The notes beneath the pieces were generated by a model. It was not told where the DNA came from and did no database searches. It saw nothing but the letters and a program-made list of their open reading frames with translations. Shown here piece after piece: positions 8,671-15,981 of a DNA stretch of 64,000 bases. The stretch's first letter is position 1. The number at the start of each line of letters is the position of its first letter. This stretch comes from Pseudomonas brassicacearum subsp. brassicacearum (GTDB taxonomy: Bacteria; Pseudomonadota; Gammaproteobacteria; Pseudomonadales; Pseudomonadaceae). The stretch covers positions 124,001 through 188,000 of the forward strand of contig NZ_VZPJ01000010.1 of NCBI RefSeq assembly GCF_008801605.1, read 5' to 3'. A program made the translations under genes and the position numbers.

Positions 8671-10443
8671 ATGTGCGGATTAGCTGGAGAGTTACGTTTC
8701 GATCAACAACCTGCGGACCTTGCGGCCGTAGAGCGAATCACCCATCACCTGGCCCCTCGCGGCCCCGACGCCTGGGGCTTTCATAGCCAAGGGCCAATTG
8801 CCCTGGGCCATCGGCGCCTGAAAATCATGGACCTGTCGGACGGCTCGGCCCAGCCGATGATCGACAATCAGTTGGGCCTGTCCCTGGCCTTCAACGGCGC
8901 GATCTACAACTACCCGGAACTGCGCAGCGAGCTCGAAGGCCTGGGCTACAGCTTCTATTCAGGTGGCGACACCGAAGTGCTGCTCAAGGGCTATCACGCC
9001 TGGGGCGAAGCGCTGCTGCCCAAGCTCAACGGCATGTTCGCCTTCGCCATCTGGGAACGCGATGCCAAGCGGCTGTTCATCGCCCGCGACCGCCTCGGCG
9101 TCAAGCCGCTGTACCTGTCGCGCACCGGCCAACGGCTACGTTTCGCCTCGGCATTGCCAGCACTGCTCAAGGGTGGCGATATCAACCCGATGCTCGACCC
9201 GGTGGCCCTCAACCATTACCTGAATTTCCACGCGGTGGTCCCGGCGCCCCGCACCTTGCTGGCGGGTGTTGAAAAACTGCCGCCCGCCACCTGGATGCGC
9301 ATCGAAGCCGACGGCAGCACCGAGCAGAAAACCTGGTGGACCCTGCCCTACGGACCACGGGCCGACGAACAGCACCTGAACCTGGAAGACTGGATCGACC
9401 GCGTGCTCGACAGCACCCGTGAAGCGGTTGCCATTCGCCAACGCGCCGCCGTGGATGTCGGCGTGCTGCTTTCCGGTGGCGTGGATTCGAGCATGCTTGT
9501 GGGACTGCTGCGCGAGGTCGGCGTAGAAGACCTGTCGACCTTCTCTATCGGTTTCCAGGATGCCGGCGGCGAGCGTGGTGACGAGTTCCAGTATTCAGAC
9601 CTGATCGCCAAGCACTACGGCACCCGCCACCACCAACTGCGTATCGACGAGAAAGAGATCATCGAGCAACTGCCGGCAGCGTTCCGTGCCATGAGCGAGC
9701 CGATGGTCAGCCATGACTGCATCGCCTTCTACCTGCTATCGCGGGAAGTGGCCAAGCACTGCAAAGTGGTGCAAAGCGGCCAGGGCGCCGACGAGCTGTT
9801 CGCCGGTTACCACTGGTACCCGCAGGTCGATGGCGCCAGCGATCCGTACGCGGCCTATCGCGCCGCGTTCTTCGACCGCAGCTACGAAGAATATGCCGCC
9901 ACCGTGCAGCCCAAATGGCTGATGGCCAACGACGCGGCCGGTGACTTCGTCAAAGAACATTTCGCCCAGCCCGGGGCCGATGCGGCGGTAGACAAGGCCC
10001 TGCGCCTGGACAGCACCGTGATGCTGGTGGACGACCCGGTCAAGCGTGTCGACAACATGACCATGGCCTGGGGCCTGGAAGCGCGCACGCCCTTCCTGGA
10101 CTACCGCCTGGTGGAACTCTCGGCCCGGGTCCCAGCGAAGTTCAAGCTGCCCGATGGCGGCAAGCAGGTACTCAAGGAAGCCGCCCGGCGGGTGATCCCC
10201 GGCGAGGTGATCGACCGCAAGAAAGGCTATTTCCCGGTGCCAGGCCTCAAGCACCTGGAAGGCAATACGCTGGCCTGGGTTCGCGAGTTGCTGCTGGACC
10301 CGAGCCAGGACCGCGGCCTGTTCAACCCGGCCATGCTCGACCGCCTGCTGACCGACCCCAACGGCCAGCTCACGCCATTGCGCGGCTCGCGACTGTGGCA
10401 ACTGGCGGCGCTGAACCTGTGGCTCAGCGAGCAAGGAATCTGA
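8671..10443 (+). CDS. asnO: N-acetylglutaminylglutamine amidotransferase (asparagine synthetase-like)
   Basis: The 590-residue class II glutamine amidotransferase/synthetase fusion amidates N-acetylglutaminylglutamine to the osmoprotectant NAGGN. Cys2 (MCGLAGE) is the glutaminase nucleophile after Met removal. The N-terminal NTN domain spans about 1-210. The C-terminal synthetase domain carries the PP-loop LLSGGVDSS that binds ATP. It differs from housekeeping AsnB by its context: the next gene starts 3 bases after the stop and encodes the dipeptide synthetase, then the M42 peptidase follows. Gene names follow the Sinorhizobium/P. aeruginosa work (PA3459-PA3461). Osmotic induction is expected from that work; I see no operator. 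TAAGGA precedes the ATG. Confidence 0.93.
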   Translation: MCGLAGELRFDQQPADLAAVERITHHLAPRGPDAWGFHSQGPIALGHRRLKIMDLSDGSAQPMIDNQLGLSLAFNGAIYNYPELRSELEGLGYSFYSGGDTEVLLKGYHAWGEALLPKLNGMFAFAIWERDAKRLFIARDRLGVKPLYLSRTGQRLRFASALPALLKGGDINPMLDPVALNHYLNFHAVVPAPRTLLAGVEKLPPATWMRIEADGSTEQKTWWTLPYGPRADEQHLNLEDWIDRVLDSTREAVAIRQRAAVDVGVLLSGGVDSSMLVGLLREVGVEDLSTFSIGFQDAGGERGDEFQYSDLIAKHYGTRHHQLRIDEKEIIEQLPAAFRAMSEPMVSHDCIAFYLLSREVAKHCKVVQSGQGADELFAGYHWYPQVDGASDPYAAYRAAFFDRSYEEYAATVQPKWLMANDAAGDFVKEHFAQPGADAAVDKALRLDSTVMLVDDPVKRVDNMTMAWGLEARTPFLDYRLVELSARVPAKFKLPDGGKQVLKEAARRVIPGEVIDRKKGYFPVPGLKHLEGNTLAWVRELLLDPSQDRGLFNPAMLDRLLTDPNGQLTPLRGSRLWQLAALNLWLSEQGI

Positions 10444-10446
10444 TCG

Positions 10447-12192
10447 ATGAAACCTCATGCAACAGTTCACAATCAACGCCTCTTGCGTGGCCAGGCGCCC
10501 TCCTACGAACGCCTGCAGGCACGCCTGGCCGAAGACGGCAGCGAGTTGGGTGCCGACCCGATCGCGGTGCATTGCGGCTGGGGCCGACTTTTGATCGGCC
10601 ACACCTTCCCGGACCCGGCAAGCCTGGCCCAGGAACTGCTCAACGAACAACCCGGCGAACGCGACATTGCCTTGTACGTGGCCGCGCCCCAGCAAGTACT
10701 GGGGCTGGAACCGGCACAACTGTTCCTCGATCCGTCCGACACCTTGCGCTTGTGGTTCAGCGACTATCGCCAGTCCACCCGGGTGTTTCGCGGTTTCCGG
10801 ATTCGTCGGGCCCAGAGCGAGACCGACTGGCAGGCCATCAACCAGCTGTACCAAGCCCGAGGCATGTTGCCCATCGACCCGCTGCGCCTGACCCCGCGCC
10901 ATGAGGGTGGCCCGGTCTACTGGCTGGCCGAAGATGACGACACCGGTGCGGTGATCGGCAGCGTCATGGGTCTGAATCACCAGAAAGCCTTCAACGACCC
11001 GGAAAACGGCAGCAGCCTCTGGTGCCTGGCAGTCGACCCGCAATGTCCGCGGCCCGGTGTTGGCGAAGTGCTGGTGCGTCACCTCATCGAGCATTTCATG
11101 AGCCGTGGCTTGAGTTACCTCGACCTGTCGGTGTTGCACGACAATCGCCTGGCGAAAAACCTCTACGCCAAACTCGGCTTTCGCAATCTCTCGACCTTCG
11201 CCATCAAACGCAAGAACGGCATCAACCAGCCGTTGTTCCTGGGGCCAGGCCCCGAAGCGCAGTTCAATCCTTATGCGCGAATCATTGTCGAAGAAGCTCA
11301 CCGCCGAGGCATCGACGTGCAGGTGGACGATGCCGAGGCCGGCTTGTTCACCCTGGTCCACGGCAGCCGTCGGGTCCGATGCCGCGAATCCTTGAGCGAC
11401 CTGACCAGCGCCATCAGCATGACGCTGTGCCAGAACAAAAGCCTGACCCACAAAGTGCTGAAAAACGCCGGCCTGAACCTGCCGGCCCAACAGTTGGCGG
11501 GCAATGCCGATGACAACCTGGCGTTTCTCGACGAGCACGAACGGGTGGTCGTCAAGCCGCTGGACGGTGAACAGGGCCAAGGCGTGGCGGTAGACCTGCG
11601 CACCATCGAGGAGGTGCAGAGCGCCATCGAAGCGGCCCGGCAGTTCGATAGCCAGGTCTTGCTGGAAAGCTTCCACGAGGGACTGGACCTGCGCATTCTG
11701 GTGATCGGTTTCGAAGTGGTGGCGGCGGCGATCCGGCGCCCGGCGGAGGTGATCGGCGATGGCCGGCACACCATCGGCGCGCTGATCGAAGCCCAGAGCC
11801 GCCGACGCCAAGCGGCCACGGGCGGCGAAAGTAAAATCCCGATGGACGCCGAGACCCTGCGCACGCTCAGCGCGGCGGGGTTCGACTACGACAGCGTGCT
11901 GCCCGCTGGGGAGCACCTGTTCGTACGGCGTACGGCGAACCTCCATACCGGCGGCGTGCTGGAGGATGTCACCGGCATCCTGCATCCGACCCTTGTCGAT
12001 GCGGCGGTGCGCGCCGCGCGGGCGCTCGACATCCCCATGGTCGGCCTCGACCTGCTGGTGCCGGCGGCCGATCAACCCGAGTACGTGTTCATCGAAGCCA
12101 ACGAACGCGCAGGCCTGGCCAACCACGAACCACAACCCACCGCCGAGCGCTTTGTGGATTTGTTGTTTCCCCATAGCCAGACGGCGGCCTAG
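10447..12192 (+). CDS. ngg: N-acetylglutaminylglutamine synthetase (GNAT + ATP-grasp)
   Basis: This 581-residue bifunctional enzyme acetylates glutamine and ligates a second glutamine to give N-acetylglutaminylglutamine. A GNAT acetyltransferase fold covers about residues 110-270, including DLSVLHDNRLAKNLYAKLGF, a typical GNAT beta-bulge/CoA segment. An ATP-grasp ligase covers about 300-575 with VVKPLDGEQGQGVAV as the nucleotide-binding loop and FIEANERAGLANHE as the metal-binding segment. It resembles the ATP-grasp part of cyanophycin synthetase. It is translationally coupled to the amidotransferase gene. The initiator context lacks an obvious strong ribosome binding site, consistent with coupling. 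Confidence 0.92.
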   Translation: MKPHATVHNQRLLRGQAPSYERLQARLAEDGSELGADPIAVHCGWGRLLIGHTFPDPASLAQELLNEQPGERDIALYVAAPQQVLGLEPAQLFLDPSDTLRLWFSDYRQSTRVFRGFRIRRAQSETDWQAINQLYQARGMLPIDPLRLTPRHEGGPVYWLAEDDDTGAVIGSVMGLNHQKAFNDPENGSSLWCLAVDPQCPRPGVGEVLVRHLIEHFMSRGLSYLDLSVLHDNRLAKNLYAKLGFRNLSTFAIKRKNGINQPLFLGPGPEAQFNPYARIIVEEAHRRGIDVQVDDAEAGLFTLVHGSRRVRCRESLSDLTSAISMTLCQNKSLTHKVLKNAGLNLPAQQLAGNADDNLAFLDEHERVVVKPLDGEQGQGVAVDLRTIEEVQSAIEAARQFDSQVLLESFHEGLDLRILVIGFEVVAAAIRRPAEVIGDGRHTIGALIEAQSRRRQAATGGESKIPMDAETLRTLSAAGFDYDSVLPAGEHLFVRRTANLHTGGVLEDVTGILHPTLVDAAVRAARALDIPMVGLDLLVPAADQPEYVFIEANERAGLANHEPQPTAERFVDLLFPHSQTAA

Positions 12193-12202
12193 CAGAGGCG
12201 TA

Positions 12203-12329
12203 GTGCCTGAACAGATGCCATCGCGAGCAAGCTCGCTCCCACATGGGATTTCTGGTGTTTACACATTCTGTGTTCATCGTAGGACCTCTGTGGGAGCGAG
12301 CTTGCTCGCGATGAGGCCAGTTCAGGCAC
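12203..12329. repeat. Large imperfect palindrome built from outward-facing REPs inside the NAGGN operon
   Basis: The REP cores are at 12220-12243 (ATCGCGAGCAAGCTCGCTCC...) and 12289-12312 (its inverse), separated by about 45 bases. Unlike the other doublets, the GCTCGCGAT ends point outward. The inverted symmetry extends further out: GTGCCTGAAC (12203-12212) pairs with GTTCAGGCAC (12320-12329). The whole element lies between ngg and the peptidase gene, and could therefore stabilise the upstream transcript or partly end it. Confidence 0.85.
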
Positions 12330-12393
12330 CGCCATCCAACAGTCGGACACACTCATCGAAACCATCGATGCGCTCAACCCATCAGGAGTTTCC

Positions 12394-13584
12394 ATGATCA
12401 GCAAAATTCCCGAACCGGATCTCGAATACCTGCAAAAGGTCCTGCTGGAGATGCTCGCCATCCCCAGCCCTACCGGCTTTACCGACACCATCGTGCGCTA
12501 CGTCGCCGAGCGGCTCGAAGAGCTGGGTATCGCTTTTGAAATGACCCGCCGTGGCACCATTCGCGCCACGCTCAAGGGGCGCAAGAGCAGCCCCGACCGG
12601 GCCGTGTCGGCGCACTTGGATACCATCGGTGCCTCGGTGCGGGCCATCAAGGACAACGGCCGCCTGACCCTGGCCCCCGTGGGTTGCTGGTCCAGCCGAT
12701 TTGCCGAAGGCAGCCGGGTCAGCCTGTTTACCGACACCGGCGTGATCCGTGGCAGCGTGCTGCCGTTGATGGCATCCGGGCACGCGTTCAATACCGCCGT
12801 GGATGAACTGCCCATCAGTTGGGACCACATCGAGCTGCGCCTGGACGCTTATTGCACCACCCGCGCCGATTGCGAAACCCTGGGGGTGGGCATCGGCGAT
12901 TACGTCGCCTTCGACCCCCTGCCGGAATTCACCGAAAGCGGCCACATCAGCGCTCGTCACCTGGACGACAAGGCCGGGGTCGCGGCGCTGCTGGCGGCGC
13001 TCAAGGCGATTGTCGACAGCGGCGAAGAACTGCTGATCGACTGTCACCCACTGTTCACCATCACCGAGGAAACCGGCAGCGGTGCCGCGGCCGCACTGCC
13101 CTGGGATGTCAGCGAATTCGTTGGCATCGACATCGCGCCTGTCGCGCCAGGCCAGCATTCCAGCGAACACACAGTCAGCGTGGCGATGCAGGATTCCGGA
13201 GGCCCCTACGACTATCATCTGTCGCGGCACTTGCTGAAACTGGCCAAGGAGAACGAGGTACCGGCACGCCGCGACCTGTTCCGCTACTACTTCAGCGACG
13301 CTCATTCGGCCATCACCGCCGGCCACGATATCCGCACCGCCCTGCTGGCCTTCGGCTGCGACGCCACCCATGGCTACGAACGCACCCACATCGACAGCCT
13401 GGCCGCCCTCAGTCGCCTGCTCGGCGCCTACATCCTCAGCCCGCCGGTGTTCGCCAGCGACGCGCAACCAGCCCAGGGTTCACTGGACCGTTTCAGTCAT
13501 CAGATCGAACACGATACACAGATGGAAAGTGATACCCGGGTACCGTCGGTGGACAGCCTGATTGGGCAGCGCTCCGATAACTAA
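12394..13584 (+). CDS. M42-family metallopeptidase of the NAGGN osmoprotectant system
   Basis: The 396-residue enzyme is homologous to M42/M20-type dinuclear zinc aminopeptidases. Metal and catalytic residues visible are SAHLDTIGA (His74, Asp76), ARHLDDKAGV with the bridging aspartate, EETGSGAAAALP with the catalytic Glu pair, and FVGIDIAPV as a further metal ligand. The family is consistently linked to NAGGN synthesis genes; a role in breaking down or recycling the amide after osmotic stress is an inference. AGGAG precedes the start. REP doublets flank it on both sides, separating it from ngg by 200 bases. Confidence 0.9.
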   Translation: MISKIPEPDLEYLQKVLLEMLAIPSPTGFTDTIVRYVAERLEELGIAFEMTRRGTIRATLKGRKSSPDRAVSAHLDTIGASVRAIKDNGRLTLAPVGCWSSRFAEGSRVSLFTDTGVIRGSVLPLMASGHAFNTAVDELPISWDHIELRLDAYCTTRADCETLGVGIGDYVAFDPLPEFTESGHISARHLDDKAGVAALLAALKAIVDSGEELLIDCHPLFTITEETGSGAAAALPWDVSEFVGIDIAPVAPGQHSSEHTVSVAMQDSGGPYDYHLSRHLLKLAKENEVPARRDLFRYYFSDAHSAITAGHDIRTALLAFGCDATHGYERTHIDSLAALSRLLGAYILSPPVFASDAQPAQGSLDRFSHQIEHDTQMESDTRVPSVDSLIGQRSDN

Positions 13585-13613
13585 CCCGACATTTCACTGT
13601 CTGGGCTATTGCC

Positions 13614-13672
13614 ATCGCGAGCAAGCTCGCTCCCACAAGGTGCTCCATTGTGGGAGCGAGCTTGCTCGCGAT
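13614..13672. repeat. Compact outward-facing REP doublet
   Basis: Two perfect 24-base units (ATCGCGAGCAAGCTCGCTCC... and its inverse) are separated by only 11 bases, so they could fold into one long hairpin. The orientation matches the element at 12220-12312 and is opposite to the other doublets in the window. It lies just after the peptidase stop codon. Confidence 0.9.
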
Positions 13673-13760
13673 GAGGCCAGGACAGGCTCCACAAAACCCA
13701 AGGCTAGCCGCAAAAGCCCATTGGCCGTAGCATCGCCCTATTGTCTAGCCGAGGTACCCC

Positions 13761-13988
13761 ATGCTCATCCCCCACGACCAACTCGAAGTCGACACGCTCA
13801 CCCGCCTGATCGAGGATTTCGTGACCCGCGACGGCACCGACAATGGTGACGACACGCCCCTGGAAACGCGGGTTCTGCGGGTCAGGCAAGCCCTGACCAA
13901 AGGCCAGGCGTTGATCGTCTTCGACCCCGAAAGTGAACAGTGTCAACTGATGCTCAAGCACGACGTGCCCAAACACCTATTCGACTGA
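13761..13988 (+). CDS. yheU: YheU family protein
   Basis: This is a 75-residue acidic cytosolic protein. It begins MLIPHDQLEVDTLTRLIEDF, the most conserved part of the YheU/UPF0270 family, and contains the characteristic VTRDGTD segment followed by a long helix. The biological role is unknown. GAGGTA five bases before the ATG supports the start. Its last 12 bases overlap the 3' end of the CsrA-type gene on the other strand, so the two messages are complementary at their ends. Confidence 0.9.
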   Translation: MLIPHDQLEVDTLTRLIEDFVTRDGTDNGDDTPLETRVLRVRQALTKGQALIVFDPESEQCQLMLKHDVPKHLFD

Positions 13989-14177
13989 ACAGGCCTTGCG
14001 AGTGGCATGGGCCTTTTTCTTCTGGATCTTGTCGTAGATTTCGGAACGATGGACATCGACATGCCGTGGCGCTTCCACGCCAAAACGCACCGTGCCGCCG
14101 CTGACCGACAGCACACGGACGGAAATATCGTCACCGATGGAAATCAACTCACCTACAGCGCGGCTTAATACAAGCAT
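13977..14177 (-). CDS. rsmI: CsrA/Rsm-family RNA-binding translational regulator, RsmI type
   Basis: The 66-residue protein is a CsrA homologue, a homodimer that binds GGA motifs in mRNA leaders and controls translation. The fold is clear: MLVLSRAVGELISIGDD, then VRVLSVSGGTVRFGVEAP, then VDVHRSEIYDKIQ with the RNA-binding Arg44 retained. It diverges from canonical CsrA/RsmA: position 5 is Ser and position 7 Ala where CsrA has Thr and Arg. The basic tail QKKKAHATRK is also unusual. Its place beside yheU and the NAGGN genes fits P. putida rsmI, not rsmA or rsmE; that paralogue call is from memory. AAGGA lies eight bases before the start at 14177. Confidence 0.88.
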   Translation of the reverse strand: MLVLSRAVGELISIGDDISVRVLSVSGGTVRFGVEAPRHVDVHRSEIYDKIQKKKAHATRKACSVE

Positions 14178-14327
14178 GGTTCTTGTCCTTAAGAATGTCT
14201 GGACCCTGACCATGCCCGGCCTGTTTCCTGTTCTCAAGTCACCCACGAGAATTCAGTAAGGCCCTACAAGCAAAGTTCTTGTGACTGACGGAAACTTCCT
14301 GCAAAACCCTGTCGGACCGCCGGTATT

Positions 14328-14660
14328 TCAGGGCGCCGAGAACCGCGGGCCGAATAGAATCACACTCGCCCCCAACACGCAGAGCGCCACGCCAATCCAG
14401 TCGGACCCCAGTGGTCGCACCCGCTCAACCACCGCCAGCCAGCCGATCGAGGCAATGATATAGAGGCCGCCATAAGCGGCGTAGGCGCGCCCGGCGTACG
14501 TCGCTTCGATGCGGGTCAGCAACAGCGCGAACAGGGTGAGGCTGAGCACCGCCGGGGCGATCCACCAGGCGCTCTTGCCCTGGCGCAACCACATCCAGAA
14601 TGCGTAGCAGCCAGCGATCTCAAACAGCGCGGCGAGAAAAAACCACAGGTAATTGAGCAT
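14328..14660 (-). CDS. ynfA: YnfA/UPF0060 small inner-membrane protein
   Basis: The 110-residue protein has four hydrophobic helices and the family signatures LAALFEIAGCYAFWMWLR near the N-terminus and YAGRAYAAYGGLYI in the middle. YnfA proteins resemble small-multidrug-resistance transporters in topology; transport has been proposed for some members. The start at 14660 is chosen because MLNYLWFF is the usual family N-terminus; an ATG 12 bases upstream is possible. Neither has a strong ribosome binding site. Confidence 0.9.
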   Translation of the reverse strand: MLNYLWFFLAALFEIAGCYAFWMWLRQGKSAWWIAPAVLSLTLFALLLTRIEATYAGRAYAAYGGLYIIASIGWLAVVERVRPLGSDWIGVALCVLGASVILFGPRFSAP

Positions 14661-14717
14661 GCAAATGTCCATCAGGAGGGCCGAATGGCGCCATCCTGAG
14701 GACATCGGGCATCCAGG

Positions 14718-15533
14718 TCAATTGAGGTTTTGCCGGGCCTTGGCGCGCATCTTGTCGGCCATGACGGTCATTTCGTCGTACAGCAACTGTGGGTTCTTCT
14801 GCTTGAGCGCCCAAGCCATGCGTCCCTGTTCGTGGGGCAGGATCATGAACTGGCCCTGGGCGACCTGCTGGTAGATGTAGTCGGCAATATCCGTGGCGCT
14901 GATCGGTGAGCTTTCCAGCAACTTGCCAACCTGGGCTTTCATGGCCGGGGTCGGGCCGCGGAAGGAGTCCAACAGATTGGTCTGGAAGAACGACGGGCAC
15001 ACCACGTGTACGCCAACTTCCTGCTGCGCCAGTTCCACCAGCAGGCTTTCCGACAGCGCCACGACACCTGCCTTGGCCACGTTGTAGTTGCTCATGGCCG
15101 GGCCCTGCATCAGGGCTGCCATGGAGGCGATGTTGATGATCTTGCCACGGCTTTTTTCCAGCAGCGGCAGGAACGCCTTGCAGCCCTTGACCACGCCCAT
15201 GAGGTTGATCGCGATCTGCCAGTCCCAATCCTCCAGGGAAAGCTCGCTGAAGAAGCCGCCCGAGGCCACGCCGGCATTGTTGACGATGATATCGATACCG
15301 CCGAACTTCTCTTCGCAGGCCTGGGCGAACGCAGTCAATTGGCTGTAGTCGCGCACGTCGCAGCGCTGGATAAAGCCGTCGCCACCGGCACCACGCACTA
15401 GCTTGAGGGTTTCCACGAGGCCCGGCTCGCTGACATCCGATAAGGCCAGGCGCCATCCTTCGCGGGCCCAGCGCAGCGCGATTTCGCGACCCAGGCCGGA
15501 GCCGGCACCAGTGATCATCATGCGATTTTGCAT
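14718..15533 (-). CDS. Classical short-chain dehydrogenase/reductase
   Basis: This 271-residue NAD(P)-dependent oxidoreductase has the Rossmann motif TGAGSGLG (8-15), NNAGVASGG (86-93) and the catalytic Ser137, Tyr150 and Lys154 (YNVAK). Asp33 after the second strand suggests a preference for NAD, although this is only a rule of thumb. The substrate is unknown. The start at 15533 (MQNRMMITG) puts the Rossmann strand at the usual distance from the N-terminus. It is divergent from the small DUF3309 gene. Confidence 0.9.
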   Translation of the reverse strand: MQNRMMITGAGSGLGREIALRWAREGWRLALSDVSEPGLVETLKLVRGAGGDGFIQRCDVRDYSQLTAFAQACEEKFGGIDIIVNNAGVASGGFFSELSLEDWDWQIAINLMGVVKGCKAFLPLLEKSRGKIINIASMAALMQGPAMSNYNVAKAGVVALSESLLVELAQQEVGVHVVCPSFFQTNLLDSFRGPTPAMKAQVGKLLESSPISATDIADYIYQQVAQGQFMILPHEQGRMAWALKQKNPQLLYDEMTVMADKMRAKARQNLN

Positions 15534-15765
15534 AGCAGACAGCCTTGTTGTTCCGGGAGAGATAGGCCGAGTGTAGCGAAGGCATTCAGCGGACCCACGC
15601 TCCATCAGATTGCTGAATGGCGAGGGCAAACCGTAGGCGCTACAAAAACTTTGAATTTTCTACAAGGCGCGACGGTCGGACTTATTAAGCCGCCCGGATT
15701 TAACGCATGCGCGCTGGTAGTTGGAAGTTGCATCACTCCAGAACTGACCAATAAGGAAATCTACA

Positions 15766-15918
15766 ATGGGCACAATACTTATCATTATCCTGATCCTCCT
15801 GCTGATCGGTGGTCTCCCAGTCTTCCCGCACTCCAGAAGTTGGGGTTACGGCCCGTCCGGTATCATCGGTGTGGTGTTGGTGGTGCTGTTGGTCCTGCTA
15901 CTACTGGGCAAGATATAA
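15766..15918 (+). CDS. Small two-helix membrane protein (DUF3309 type)
   Basis: The 50-residue ORF has two hydrophobic helices (GTILIIILILLLIGGLP and IIGVVLVVLLVLLLLG) joined by a polar PHSRSWGYGPSG loop. This matches the DUF3309 family of small bacterial membrane proteins, whose function is unknown. AAGGAAA precedes the ATG, and a strong terminator begins 15 bases after the stop, so it is probably a monocistronic gene. It lies below the length at which ORF callers usually report genes. Confidence 0.85.
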   Translation: MGTILIIILILLLIGGLPVFPHSRSWGYGPSGIIGVVLVVLLVLLLLGKI

Positions 15919-15933
15919 ACCACTAAGTAAGCG

Positions 15934-15967
15934 CAAAAAAAAAGAGGCCTTTGCAGGCCTCTTTTTT
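15934..15967. terminator. Bidirectional Rho-independent terminator
   Basis: The hairpin AGAGGCC-TTTGCA-GGCCTCT is flanked by nine A on the left and six T on the right, so it can terminate both the DUF3309 gene (plus) and the convergent LtaS-like gene (minus), whose stop lies 15 bases away. Confidence 0.9.
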
Positions 15968-15981
15968 ATGTGCGCCGTTTA

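Noticed and set aside
9736..12174. 812-codon open frame on the minus strand opposite asnO and ngg
   Set aside because: It is antisense to two well-supported enzymes in high-GC DNA where long shadow frames are common. It has no recognisable domain, and a composition rich in His, Gln and Gly typical of reverse-frame artefacts.
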